From Phycisphaerae bacterium (GTDB lineage: Bacteria > Planctomycetota > Phycisphaerae > Phycisphaerales > UBA1924): DNA of 39,506 bases. The notes under the pieces were generated by a model. The model made no database searches, had not been told where the DNA came from, and was given only the letters and a program-made list of their open reading frames with translations. The translations under genes and the position numbers were made by a program. Shown in pieces: positions 1 to 8,712 of the stretch; position 1 is the first letter of the stretch, and the number at the start of each line of letters is the position of its first letter. The DNA lies in contig JAEUIV010000039.1 in the NCBI GenBank assembly GCA_016795005.1, positions 1 through 39,506 of the forward strand, written 5' to 3'.

Positions 1-603
1 CGGCGCGGTCTCCGCCGGCGCCGGCTCGGCGTTCGGCGCGGGCTGCGCCGGGGCGTTCCCGCCCGAAGACTTCGCCTTCTTCGTCTCCTGCAGCATCGCG
101 TAATCCTGCGCCTTGCTCATGATCCCGATGTAATCAAGACCATTCACGATCTGGTTCTCCGTCGACGCCGCCATCACCCGCAGGTACGTCAACTCGCGCA
201 GCGCGTACCGGGGCATCTTCCCCGTCAACTGCATCATCACGCCGCCCTTGATATCCAGCGCGTGGCACAACGCCTTCGCCAGCGTGCCGCGATCGATCGT
301 CTCATCACCCGCCTGCGCGAACGACTCGCTCACCCACCCCCGCTCCTTCAGCAGCGCCAGCCGCTCCTCCCACGAGGTCGTGGGATCGCTCCCGTCCGCC
401 AGGAGCAGCACCCCGTGCAGCCCCTCGCTGTTCGTCACCGCCGAACGTCCCGGCAGTTGATGCCAGAAATCAAGGTCCGACGATTCGGTCTTCGTGTTGA
501 TCGTCGTGTCGAGCGTCTGCGCGATCTTCGAGCGCTGACATCCGGCCATGCCCGCCAGCACCGCCGCCCCAACGATCACCGCCGTCCGCATTCGTGGAAA
601 CAT
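1..603 (-). CDS. Partial putative lipoprotein of unknown function
   Basis: An open frame of 201 codons runs from an ATG at 603 off the left edge of the window, so the C-terminus is missing. The start is supported by a GAGG ribosome-binding site seven bases upstream. The N-terminus is a short positively charged and hydrophobic segment ending in LAGMAGC near residues 16-22, which resembles a lipobox with Cys22 as the lipidated residue. The visible body is mostly helical and polar, and the last residues before the edge are an Ala/Pro/Glu-rich linker, suggesting more domains or an extended tail outside the window. It follows the outer-membrane beta-barrel gene by only 13 bases on the same strand, so the two are probably co-transcribed and both act in the outer envelope. 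I do not recognise the family. Confidence 0.7.
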   Translation of the reverse strand, partial: MFPRMRTAVIVGAAVLAGMAGCQRSKIAQTLDTTINTKTESSDLDFWHQLPGRSAVTNSEGLHGVLLLADGSDPTTSWEERLALLKERGWVSESFAQAGDETIDRGTLAKALCHALDIKGGVMMQLTGKMPRYALRELTYLRVMAASTENQIVNGLDYIGIMSKAQDYAMLQETKKAKSSGGNAPAQPAPNAEPAPAETAP

Positions 604-616
604 CGCGTGTCCTCGA

Positions 617-2047
617 TCAGAATGAGAGCGTCATGCCCAGGAAAATGAACTGCCGCGTGTCCTTCTCCGTCTCCACCGCCGCGCTCGGGAAGAACACGCC
701 GTACCGCAGGCTGAACGCCAGGTCGCTCGTCACCCGGTAGTTCACGTAGAAATCAGTCTCGACACCCAGGAAGTAATCCCGCGACGTCGGCTCGTCGATC
801 GGCGCCTTGGGGTCCAGCTTGTTCAGGAAGAACAGGTCCGCCCCGACCTGCAGCCGTTCAACGTTCGCCGCCTCGGGAAACGGGTACGTCGAGGCGCCGA
901 AACGGAACGTCATGATGTTCGACAGCGACGGAGCGAACGCAAGACCCGTGTTCACGAACCCCATGCTGTTGAACGCATGGTCCGACGTGCCCGCCAGGTT
1001 CCCGCCGACCGTATCGCTCGTCACCAGCCGATCCCGGTCGCCCGACGCGAAGATCGTCTCAAACTCGGCCCGGCTGTTGTTCCGGTCCGCAAAGAGGTAC
1101 GTCAGGTCGCCGCGCGCCGCCCACGCCTGGATGTCCTCCTCCTGCTGGGGGCCGCGCAGCGGATCCGACTGGCTGTCGCCGATCTCGTACACGAACTCTC
1201 CGGTGTACAGCAGCCGCGCGAACAGGCTCCCCGTCGAACCGATCCCGAAATACTGCGAGTTGTACTCGTGGTCCACCTGGAATCCCAGGTTCGGCCGGCT
1301 CGGCCCGTCCTCGTTGTAGTCCACCTGCGCCAAAACGAACGCGTAGAACTCCTCGTTCCCCTTCGTCCGATACGCAAACCGTCCGCCGAAGAACCCGCGC
1401 CACGTCTCCTCGTTGAACTCCCCCCGGCTCGCATCAAAGTCCGTCACGCTCTGGTCGCCCGGAGTGATCCCCGCAAGCCCGTCCACCGTGAAGCGCCCCG
1501 CCTCGATCGTCGGCCGGAACGCGTACAGGTTCTCCGACAGCGTCAGCCCGGAACCCCAGTCCACGAACTGCCGCCCCACGCGGATGTTCAGGTTCCCGTC
1601 GATCGTCTTCCCGTCGTACGCCGCCTTCGCCGCCTTCAGGTCGAACTCGTACCACCAACGATCAACAAAAGGCTCGCCCCAGCGATCGCCCCGGTCATCA
1701 AACGAGTCACCCTGGCTGAACTCCCGGTACTGGAACCGCGCGCGACCGAAAAACGTGTGGGCGCCGTCGATCACCGCTCGACCGTAGATCGAAATCTCCG
1801 GGCTGAAGTATCGCCGCGAGTTGTCGTTCGAGTCGTTCAGGTTTACGAACGTCGTGCTCAGGAACCCGCCAACCTCAAGGTACGAACGCTCCGCGAACGA
1901 CAGGCTCGAGTCGATCCGCTCCCGCATCGCCGGGTCGGCCGTCCGAACCGCACGCTCAATACGACGCTGCTCGTCCTGGCCGAACGCCAAACCCGCGATC
2001 ACCAGGACACCCAGCGGCCCGATCCACGATTCCTTTCGTCGGCTCAA
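617..2047 (-). CDS. Outer-membrane beta-barrel (porin/alginate-export-like)
   Basis: This 476-residue protein begins with a signal peptide (about residues 1-24, ending AFGQ), then a short charged helical stretch, and from about residue 55 alternates in short amphipathic strands rich in Phe, Tyr and Trp with acidic loops. It ends in FLGMTLSF, and a C-terminal Phe is typical of beta-barrels inserted by the BAM machinery. Phrases such as IRVGRQFVDWGSG resemble the AlgE/carbohydrate-selective export porin type, but the exact family is uncertain. The start is TTG at 2047, preceded by a purine-rich GGAAGG about eight bases upstream; no better ATG lies nearby. It is followed 13 bases later by a lipoprotein gene, which suggests a two-gene outer-envelope unit. 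The substrate cannot be told from sequence alone. Confidence 0.75.
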   Translation of the reverse strand: MSRRKESWIGPLGVLVIAGLAFGQDEQRRIERAVRTADPAMRERIDSSLSFAERSYLEVGGFLSTTFVNLNDSNDNSRRYFSPEISIYGRAVIDGAHTFFGRARFQYREFSQGDSFDDRGDRWGEPFVDRWWYEFDLKAAKAAYDGKTIDGNLNIRVGRQFVDWGSGLTLSENLYAFRPTIEAGRFTVDGLAGITPGDQSVTDFDASRGEFNEETWRGFFGGRFAYRTKGNEEFYAFVLAQVDYNEDGPSRPNLGFQVDHEYNSQYFGIGSTGSLFARLLYTGEFVYEIGDSQSDPLRGPQQEEDIQAWAARGDLTYLFADRNNSRAEFETIFASGDRDRLVTSDTVGGNLAGTSDHAFNSMGFVNTGLAFAPSLSNIMTFRFGASTYPFPEAANVERLQVGADLFFLNKLDPKAPIDEPTSRDYFLGVETDFYVNYRVTSDLAFSLRYGVFFPSAAVETEKDTRQFIFLGMTLSF

Positions 2048-2203
2048 TCCAGCCTTCCTTCCCCACCACGACGGTGGACAGGCACACGGTCAACGCGACG
2101 GCCAGGATTTCAACCCGCCCCTACCTCAGAACAACGCTCACCCACCTATATCACCCGCTCTCCCGGAGAGTGTCAAGCCGGAACCTTGTCGGCAATCCGG
2201 CCG

Positions 2204-3751
2204 TCAAGGGCACACAAACCCGAAGTTCGTCAGCACCGCCGTCAGATCCGCAAAGTTGGTCAGGCAGTCGCACGTCGCGTCCCCGCCGTTCACGAGCCCG
2301 ACCGATCCGACGCCCCCGAAAAACGTCAGACACTCCGTGATGTCCGCGAAGTTCACGTCCCCCCCTCCGTCCGAATCCCCCTCGCAACACCCCGGCCGCG
2401 ACGCGCATCCGCCCATCGACAGCACCCACACCGCCCCGCGATCGGTCCCCCCGTCATCATCGAGGTGCGCGCCCACCGCCACCTCCTGGACCCCGTCGCC
2501 GTCCGCGTCTCCCATCGCAACCATCGCCACGCCAAACCCGTCGCCATCCGCCAGCACGCCATCCATCCCCCCCGCTGCTCCCGAAATCTTCTGTTGCCCT
2601 CGGAGCGTCCCATCCGCGCCCAGGAAAACGCTCCAGAGCGCCCCCCGATTCGCGCCGCCGTCATCGTCGCCGATCGCCCCGACCGCCAGGTGGACAAACC
2701 CGTTTCGTTCCAGGTCACGCAGCCGGGCAACGCTGCTCCCGAACTGATCGCCGTCACGCAGGAGCGCCCCGAGAGAGTCCACCGCGCCCGAGACCTTCCG
2801 ATGCGACTTCACCGTCCCGTTCGCGTTCATAAACAGCAGCCACACCGCCCCCCGATCGGTCCCGCCCGCGTCATCGAACGCCGCCCCGACCGCCAGGTCG
2901 CGCACCCCGTCTCCATCCACGTCTCCCAGCGCCGCGACGCTTGTCCCGAACTGATCGCCGTTCGCCAAAGGCCCGCCGAACCCGCCGTCGGTGCTCGAAA
3001 TCTTCTGCTCCGCGCGCACCGTCCCGTCGGCGTTCAAAAAGAGCACCCACACCGCGCCGCGATCCAGCCCCCCGTCGTCATACAGGATCACGCCCACCGC
3101 CAGTTCGCTCCGGCCGTCGCCGTCCAGGTCGCCCATCGCCGCGAGGGACGAGCCGAATCCGTCGCCGGTCCGCAGCACCCCGGTAAACCCGCCGAAGAGA
3201 CTCGAAATCTTCTGGTGCCCCCGCACCGTCCCGTCCGAGTTCAGAAACAGCACCCACACCGCCCCGCGATTCGTCCCGCCGTCATCATCCCCCCTCGCCC
3301 CGACCGCAAGGTCCACCACCCCGTCTCCGTCCAGATCGCCCAGCCCCGCCACGCTCATCGCAAAGCGATCCCCGTTATCAAGCGCGCCGCTGAACCCGCC
3401 GTCCGTGCTCGAAATCTTCTGCTCCGCCCGAACCGACCCGTCCGAGTTCATGAACAGCACCCACACCGCGCCGCGGTCCGCGCCGCCGTCGTCGTCCAGC
3501 ACCGCCCCAACCGCCAGGTCATCCACGCCGTCGCCATCCACATCGCCCAGGCTCGCCACCGCGCGTCCGAACTGGTCGTTGTTGTCCAGAACCCCCTCGA
3601 ACCCCCCCGCCGCATCGGAAATCACCGACCGCATCAGCACCGTCCCCGCCTGCGGGCAACACGGAGCGCCGCCGCGCACCAACGGCGGCAATCCAACGCT
3701 GAACACCGTCACGATCAGTCCGACCGCAACCCTGCCTCCGATCAGGTTCAT
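2204..3751 (-). CDS. Secreted FG-GAP repeat protein with dockerin-like tail
   Basis: The 515-residue product has a signal peptide (about 1-28) followed by six tandem repeats of exactly 69 residues (the last one shorter, about residues 51-448). Each carries an integrin-alpha-type FG-GAP blade with a calcium loop of the DxDGDG kind and a GAVWVLF strand. Such repeats fold into a beta-propeller. In repeat 5 the calcium loop has decayed to DLERNG. The C-terminus (about 455-515) is a Cys-containing EF-hand pair, with NFADITECL and NFADLTAVLTNFGFVCP, of the dockerin-like type used by Phycisphaerae exported proteins. The ATG at 3751 has a strong AGGAGG site five bases upstream. It is probably a surface or periplasmic calcium-dependent adhesion or scaffold protein; no enzyme motif is seen. 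Confidence 0.85.
   Translation of the reverse strand: MNLIGGRVAVGLIVTVFSVGLPPLVRGGAPCCPQAGTVLMRSVISDAAGGFEGVLDNNDQFGRAVASLGDVDGDGVDDLAVGAVLDDDGGADRGAVWVLFMNSDGSVRAEQKISSTDGGFSGALDNGDRFAMSVAGLGDLDGDGVVDLAVGARGDDDGGTNRGAVWVLFLNSDGTVRGHQKISSLFGGFTGVLRTGDGFGSSLAAMGDLDGDGRSELAVGVILYDDGGLDRGAVWVLFLNADGTVRAEQKISSTDGGFGGPLANGDQFGTSVAALGDVDGDGVRDLAVGAAFDDAGGTDRGAVWLLFMNANGTVKSHRKVSGAVDSLGALLRDGDQFGSSVARLRDLERNGFVHLAVGAIGDDDGGANRGALWSVFLGADGTLRGQQKISGAAGGMDGVLADGDGFGVAMVAMGDADGDGVQEVAVGAHLDDDGGTDRGAVWVLSMGGCASRPGCCEGDSDGGGDVNFADITECLTFFGGVGSVGLVNGGDATCDCLTNFADLTAVLTNFGFVCP
2408..3601 (-). repeat. Six tandem 207-bp repeats encoding FG-GAP blades
   Basis: Within the FG-GAP gene the DNA repeats with an exact period of 207 bp (69 codons) for five full copies plus a shorter sixth. 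The copies share long identical stretches, such as those encoding GAVWVLF and QKISSTDGG, so they are coding repeats that could expand or contract by recombination. Confidence 0.85.
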
Positions 3752-4257
3752 GCGACCTCCTCACACCCTCCAGTCTCGAAGTCGATCGTCACACTACACC
3801 GACTCCGCACCCCCCGCCAGCCGCGCCTCACCGCCGACTTCGTGCGCGAATCTGTGCCTCGAATCCGCCTCCGTGCGCGCATGCGCCGTCATGCGGCGTC
3901 CCGACGTTGACCCCTCTCGGGCGCGCGGCACTAATCATGCATGATCGAAGACAATCAGACCAAATCAGCCGACCCCGTGCCCTCCAGCCCCGACGAGTTC
4001 ATCGCCGCGGCCCTCCTGACGCTTCATCAACTGCACACAGCAGGCTGGAACGAGCACGAAACCCGCCGCCGCGCCGCCGAGGCCGTCCTCAAGCACCTCA
4101 TGCCGAAACCCCCGCGCGCCGCGCCCGCCCCGCCCACAACCCAGATTGACACGCAAATCCGCACAAGTTCGAGCGAACATTCATTGTCTCAACCGGACAA
4201 CCTGATGTACTCTGAACCCCAGAAGGCGCGCGACGCCTCGCCGCCCAGGAGGACCCC
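3752..4257. other. 506-bp gap with one coding-like open frame
   Basis: This is the only stretch over 300 bases without an assigned gene. From an ATG at 3941 on the + strand about 66 codons have the local coding look (mostly G/C in third positions) and encode a plausible helical protein with FIAAALLTLHQLHTAGW. The frame then loses this bias near 4140 and runs without a stop into the next gene in another frame, and no ribosome-binding site precedes the ATG. It could be a remnant of a gene or chance. Just before the next gene, TTGTCT at 4184-4189 and TACTCT at 4208-4213 (18-base spacer) form a possible promoter. Nothing else is evident. Confidence 0.35.
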
Positions 4258-5937
4258 ATGTCGAACCTCAACGTCATTGTCCGCGCCGCAGCCGTCGTCG
4301 CCGCGTCCGCCGTCCCAGCCCTCGCCCAGTGGTCTACAAACCCCGCGGTCAACAACCGAGTTTCCTTCGGCCCGGGACACGAGTACGACCAGCGACTCGC
4401 CCCCGCGCCGGGCGGCGGCGTCTGGGTCGGCTGGTTCGAATCGGTCGCCGCCCCGATCAACTTCGAACTCCGAGTCCAGCGCTACGACGACAAGGGCTAC
4501 GAGCAGTTCCCCACCGGCGGCATCGTCGTCAGCGACCTGAACAACGACACCGCGCTCTTCAACTGGTCCATGACCAGTGATACGCAGGGCAACTGCTACC
4601 TCGCCTTCTCCGACCGCCGCAACGGCAACGGCACCCTCGACGTGAGCGTGCAGAAAGTCACCCCCGCCGGCGGAACCCCGTGGGGAACCGACGGGATCAA
4701 TCTCTGCGACACGCCGGACTTCGAGGCCGCGCCGGCCGTCACGATCGCATCCAACGGCGACTGCATCGTCTCCTGGGCGCGCGATCCGAGCAGCGGATTC
4801 AACGACCTCCGCCTCCAGCGCCTCACACCCGAGGGCGCATCGCTCTACGCGTTCGGCGGACTCGTGGTCCCCAACACGGGCGCCAGCAACAGCCCGGGCT
4901 TCGTCCGGGCCATTCCTTCCGCGGGCGGCGATGTCATCCTCGTCTGGCTCCGAAACATCCAGACCTTCAGTTCGCCTCGACACATCTGGGCGCAACGCTT
5001 CGATGTCGCGGGCAACGCGCTCTGGAACGCCACTGTTCCCACGATCGTCCTCGCCCAGGCCGTTCCCATCGGCTATTTCCCCGAAGTTCTCGAAGACGGA
5101 TCGGGCGGCGCGGTCATCGGCTGGCACCGCGCCGCCGGCGTGCCCAACGTCGTCGGCGTGCAACGGCTCCTCGCGGACGGAACCCTGGGGTTCCCCGCCG
5201 CGGTCAACGGCATCAGCCCATCCACGGACGCCACACGCTACCGCTACTCCCCCTCGATCTCGTACAACCCCGCCACGGCAGAGATCACCGTCCTCTTCGA
5301 TGAGCGGAACTCATCGCAATCCGACCGCGGCGTCTACGGCAACCGCATCGACGCCGCCGGCAACCTCATCTGGGGCAACGAGGGCAAGGTCATCGTCCCG
5401 CTCTCACAGGCCAACAGCACCAGCCGCATCCGACACCGCAACACCTCCGACAACGGCGTTGTCTGCGCTTACTTCCAGACCGACTCCTTCGGCTCACCGA
5501 ATAACTGGATCCGCGCTCAACGTCTGGATTCCAACGGCAACGCCGTCTGGACCCCCGCCGCGCGCTATGTCTGCTCCGTCCTCAGCGCGAAGGACGACCC
5601 GGAAATCCTCTCCGCGCCGGATGTGACCGTCCCCCTGAAAGGCCCCACCTTCGACGCCACCATCATCGCCTGGACCGACGCCCGCAACGGCACCAACGAC
5701 GCATACGCCCAGCGCATCAATAACGACGGCTCCCTCGGCGGCCCGGTCCCTCCGGTGCCGTGCTACGGCGATGCGGACGGTTCGGGCGTCGTCGACTTCA
5801 GCGACATCACGACCGTCCTCGGCAACTGGTATGACACCGGCGCGCCTTACATTCCCGGCGACGCCGACGGCAGCGGCAGGGTTGATTTCGGCGACATCAC
5901 GGCCGTCCTCGCGCAGTTCGGTTTCGTCTGCCCGTAA
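4258..5937 (+). CDS. Secreted repeat protein with dockerin-like tail
   Basis: The 559-residue product has a signal peptide ending ALAQ near residue 23. The body contains about eight spaced copies of a short motif of the form (A/V)QR(L/I/F)xxxGxxxW or G, for example VQRYDDKGYEQF, AQRFDVAGNALW and AQRLDSNGNAVW, which suggests a bladed beta-propeller. The last 55 residues are two EF-hand/dockerin-like units, GDADGSGVVDFSDITTVL and GDADGSGRVDFGDITAVL, ending FGFVCP, the same tail as in the FG-GAP protein. The ATG is preceded by AGGAGG with a five-base spacer, identical in layout to the FG-GAP gene. No catalytic motif is recognised. It probably acts outside the cytoplasmic membrane, anchored or sorted through the tail. 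Confidence 0.8.
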   Translation: MSNLNVIVRAAAVVAASAVPALAQWSTNPAVNNRVSFGPGHEYDQRLAPAPGGGVWVGWFESVAAPINFELRVQRYDDKGYEQFPTGGIVVSDLNNDTALFNWSMTSDTQGNCYLAFSDRRNGNGTLDVSVQKVTPAGGTPWGTDGINLCDTPDFEAAPAVTIASNGDCIVSWARDPSSGFNDLRLQRLTPEGASLYAFGGLVVPNTGASNSPGFVRAIPSAGGDVILVWLRNIQTFSSPRHIWAQRFDVAGNALWNATVPTIVLAQAVPIGYFPEVLEDGSGGAVIGWHRAAGVPNVVGVQRLLADGTLGFPAAVNGISPSTDATRYRYSPSISYNPATAEITVLFDERNSSQSDRGVYGNRIDAAGNLIWGNEGKVIVPLSQANSTSRIRHRNTSDNGVVCAYFQTDSFGSPNNWIRAQRLDSNGNAVWTPAARYVCSVLSAKDDPEILSAPDVTVPLKGPTFDATIIAWTDARNGTNDAYAQRINNDGSLGGPVPPVPCYGDADGSGVVDFSDITTVLGNWYDTGAPYIPGDADGSGRVDFGDITAVLAQFGFVCP

Positions 5938-6045
5938 CCCAGCCTTTCGCCCGCTTTCTCCGGCGAATCCAGACAATCGGCGATGACCGCCGATGTGCTA
6001 TTCTCCACCCGCTCATCGGCACGCAGATCAAGTAGGAGAAACCCT

Positions 6046-6879
6046 GTGACGCAGTCATCGTTGCCCCTGCCGCAGATCCGGGCGCTCGGCGAAACCCGGC
6101 GTCAGGATGCATGGTGGGTTCAGCCGCTCTTGGTGTTCCTCGGTTTCTCGGCCTTCATCGTCTATTCAACATGGGCGGCGTTCCAGGCGAACCACTACTG
6201 GTTCGCCGGCGGCGGCGCGAACTATCTCTCTCCCTTCTATTCCCCGGAGATCTTCGGCACCTCGCCGCACGCGCTCTTCGGCCCCAAGCCCGACTGGCTC
6301 CCGTGGCCGTCGTTCATCCCGTTCTCTCCCGCGTTCCTCATCCTCTGGGCCCCCGGCGGATTCCGGTTCACCTGCTACTACTACCGGGGCGCGTACTACA
6401 AGGCGTTCTGGGGCGACCCGTTCAACTGCGCCGTCGGCGAGCCGGGCTTCCGCGGCAAGAACTACCGCGGCGAGCACAAGTTCCCGCTCATCCTCCAGAA
6501 CGTCCACCGTTACTTCTTCTACATCGCCGCGCTCTTCATCGTCCTTCTCTCCTACGACGCCGTGATCTCCTACATCTGGACCACACCCGACGGCGGCAAG
6601 ACATTCGGCATCGGCGTGGGCACGCTGGTCCTGACCGTGAACCCCATCCTCCTCGGCGCCTACACCTTCGGCTGCCACTCGCTCCGCCACCTCATCGGCG
6701 GGAAGCACGACTGCATCTCCTCCTGCTCCGCCGCGAGGCAGTCGGCCTACGGGTGCGTCTCGGCCCTCAACCGCCGGCACATGCTCTGGGCATGGCTCAG
6801 CCTCTTCTGGGTCGGGTTCACGGATGTGTACGTGCGGCTGTGCTCGATGGGCGTCATCACCGATCTCCGCATCATCTGA
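6046..6879 (+). CDS. sdhC: Succinate dehydrogenase membrane anchor, Cys/His-rich type
   Basis: The gene starts the sdh operon. I place the start at GTG 6046 because AGGAG lies at 6034-6038; an upstream in-frame ATG at 5983 would add 21 low-quality residues. The 277-residue product has about five hydrophobic segments (near 27-44, 90-103, 156-176, 190-208, 246-262), so it is larger than the usual SdhC or SdhD and no second anchor gene follows. It carries conserved-looking blocks CYYYRGAYYKAFWGDPFNCAVGEP (Cys110, Cys128) and GCHSLRHLIGGKHDCISSC (Cys210, His211, His215, His221, Cys223, Cys227). From memory this matches the single-anchor class of mycobacterial Sdh1, which holds a membrane-embedded Rieske-type [2Fe-2S] cluster. 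It passes electrons from SdhB to quinone; six bases separate it from sdhA. Confidence 0.8.
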   Translation: MTQSSLPLPQIRALGETRRQDAWWVQPLLVFLGFSAFIVYSTWAAFQANHYWFAGGGANYLSPFYSPEIFGTSPHALFGPKPDWLPWPSFIPFSPAFLILWAPGGFRFTCYYYRGAYYKAFWGDPFNCAVGEPGFRGKNYRGEHKFPLILQNVHRYFFYIAALFIVLLSYDAVISYIWTTPDGGKTFGIGVGTLVLTVNPILLGAYTFGCHSLRHLIGGKHDCISSCSAARQSAYGCVSALNRRHMLWAWLSLFWVGFTDVYVRLCSMGVITDLRII

Positions 6880-6885
6880 ACTCTC

Positions 6886-8712
6886 ATGCAATATCAAACG
6901 TACGAACATGATGTCATCGTCATCGGCGCGGGCGGGGCCGGCCTCCGGGCCGCGATCGAGGCTTCCGCCGCCGGATGCTCGGTCGCCCTCATCTGCAAGT
7001 CGCTGCTCGGCAAGGCCCACACGGTCATGGCCGAAGGCGGCATGGCCGCCGCGATGGCGAACGTGGACGACCGCGACGGTTGGAAAGTCCACTTCGCCGA
7101 CACGATGCGCGGCGGGCAATACCTGAACAACTGGCGCATGGCGGAACTTCACGCCCAGCAGGCCCCCGATCGCGTGAAGGAACTTGAAGCGTGGGGGGCC
7201 GTCTTCGACCGCACCAAAGACGGGCGGATTCTCCAGAGAAACTTCGGCGGCCATCGCTACCCGCGTCTGGCGCACGTCGGCGACCGCACGGGCCTCGAGA
7301 TGATCCGTACGCTCCAGGACCACGGCATCCACCAGGGGATCGAGGTCTTCATGGAGATGACCGCGCACACCCTTCTCCAGGAGAGCGGGCCTGGGTCGCG
7401 CGTCACGGGGGTGTTCGGCTACGACCGCGAGTTGGGGCGGTTCCGTGTGTGGAAGGGGAAGGCGATCGTGCTGGCCACCGGCGGCATCGGCCGCGCGTTC
7501 GCGGTGACGAGCAACTCGTGGGAATACACGGGCGACGGGCAGGCGCTCGCGTATCGCGCCGGCGCCGACCTGCTCGACATGGAGTTCGTGCAGTTCCACC
7601 CGACCGGAATGGTCTGGCCGCCGAGCGTGAAGGGGATCCTCGTGACCGAGGGGGTGCGCGGCGAGGGGGGCGTCCTTCGGAACAAGGACGGCCATCGTTT
7701 CATGTTCGACGACATCCCGGACAACTACAAGAACCAGACCGCAAAGGACGAGGAAGAGGGCTGGCGCTACGTGACCGGCGACAAGAACGCCAACCGACCC
7801 CCGGAGCTCCTGACGCGCGACCACGTGGCGCGGTGCATCAACCGCGAAGTGAAGGCCGGCCGCGGCTCGCCGCACGGCGGCGTGTTCCTCGACATCGCGT
7901 GGATCAAGGAGAAGATCCCGAACGCCGAGGCGCACATCAAGAAGAAACTCCCGAGCATGTACCACCAGTTCATGCAACTGGCGAACGTTGACATCACGAA
8001 GGTGCCGATGGAGGTCGGCCCGACGACGCACTACGCGATGGGCGGCGTGCGCGTGGACGGCGAGACGCAGATGAGCACCGTGCCGGGGCTGTTCGCCGCG
8101 GGCGAAGTTGCGGCGGGGTTGCACGGCGCGAACCGTCTCGGCGGGAACTCGCTCTCGGACCTCGTGGTGTTCGGCAAGATCGCCGGCGAGCACGCCGCGA
8201 AATATGCGAAGGCGAATCCGGCGTCGCGCGTGAGCGACGAGCAGGTGGACGAGGCGGCCCGCCGAGCGCTTGCTCCTTTCGAGAAGGGCGCGCGGGGGGA
8301 GAACCCGTACCTGATCCAGCACGATCTGCAGGAAACGATGCAGGCCAACGTCGGCATCGTGCGAACCGAGAACGAGATGGCTCGCGCGCTGGAGGACATC
8401 CAGAAACTCAAGGCCCGCGCCGCGAATGTCGGCGTCCCCGGCAACCGCGAGTACAACCCCGGCTGGCACACCGCGATCGACCTGGCGAATCTTCTCTGCG
8501 TCGCGGAAGCGGTCACGCGCTCGGCGCTCGACCGGCCGGAGAGCCGCGGCGCGCAGTTCCGCGAGGACTATCCGAACAAGAGCGAGGAGTGCTCGAAGTT
8601 CAACATCATCACCCGGCCGGTGAACGGAGGCGCCGAGATGCGCGTGGTGCGCCAGCCTCTGACACCGATCCGGGATGACCTGAAGAAGATCATCGAGGAG
8701 CAGGCGAAGTGA
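6886..8712 (+). CDS. sdhA: Succinate dehydrogenase/fumarate reductase flavoprotein
   Basis: This 608-residue protein is the catalytic subunit that oxidises succinate to fumarate (or the reverse) in the TCA cycle and respiratory chain. The FAD-binding Rossmann motif VIGAGGAGL lies at residues 12-20. His45 in KAHTV is in the position of the histidine that covalently binds FAD. HVGDRTG, FHPTG and TEGVRGEGG supply the substrate-binding and proton-transfer residues, and HYAMGGVRV followed by LFAAGEVA..LHGANRLGGNS completes the flavoprotein signature. Length is normal for the family. It sits six bases after the anchor gene and its stop overlaps the GTG of the VOC gene by four bases, indicating translational coupling. 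Third-position base use changes from C-rich to G-rich within this gene near 7.38 kb. Confidence 0.96.
   Translation: MQYQTYEHDVIVIGAGGAGLRAAIEASAAGCSVALICKSLLGKAHTVMAEGGMAAAMANVDDRDGWKVHFADTMRGGQYLNNWRMAELHAQQAPDRVKELEAWGAVFDRTKDGRILQRNFGGHRYPRLAHVGDRTGLEMIRTLQDHGIHQGIEVFMEMTAHTLLQESGPGSRVTGVFGYDRELGRFRVWKGKAIVLATGGIGRAFAVTSNSWEYTGDGQALAYRAGADLLDMEFVQFHPTGMVWPPSVKGILVTEGVRGEGGVLRNKDGHRFMFDDIPDNYKNQTAKDEEEGWRYVTGDKNANRPPELLTRDHVARCINREVKAGRGSPHGGVFLDIAWIKEKIPNAEAHIKKKLPSMYHQFMQLANVDITKVPMEVGPTTHYAMGGVRVDGETQMSTVPGLFAAGEVAAGLHGANRLGGNSLSDLVVFGKIAGEHAAKYAKANPASRVSDEQVDEAARRALAPFEKGARGENPYLIQHDLQETMQANVGIVRTENEMARALEDIQKLKARAANVGVPGNREYNPGWHTAIDLANLLCVAEAVTRSALDRPESRGAQFREDYPNKSEECSKFNIITRPVNGGAEMRVVRQPLTPIRDDLKKIIEEQAK

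Noticed and set aside
2408..3601. The 207-bp tandem repeats as a mobile or satellite element
   Set aside because: They are in frame, encode consistent FG-GAP blades and end with the gene.
977..3910. A 977-codon open frame on the + strand, antisense to the outer-membrane and FG-GAP genes
   Set aside because: It is Arg/Pro/His-rich, repeats with the antisense of the FG-GAP repeats and lacks any domain; long antisense frames are common in GC-rich DNA.
3907..3937. TTGACC and TAATCA as a promoter in front of the 3941 frame
   Set aside because: The spacer is 19 bases and no ribosome-binding site follows, so support is too weak.
7300..7500. A chromosome replication origin at the GC-skew switch
   Set aside because: The switch lies inside an intact sdhA gene, with no dnaA gene or DnaA-box cluster in view.
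6166..8469. A 767-codon frame on the minus strand, antisense to sdhC and sdhA
   Set aside because: The composition is Val/Arg/His/Glu-rich shadow of sdhA; the + strand has the full SDH signature.
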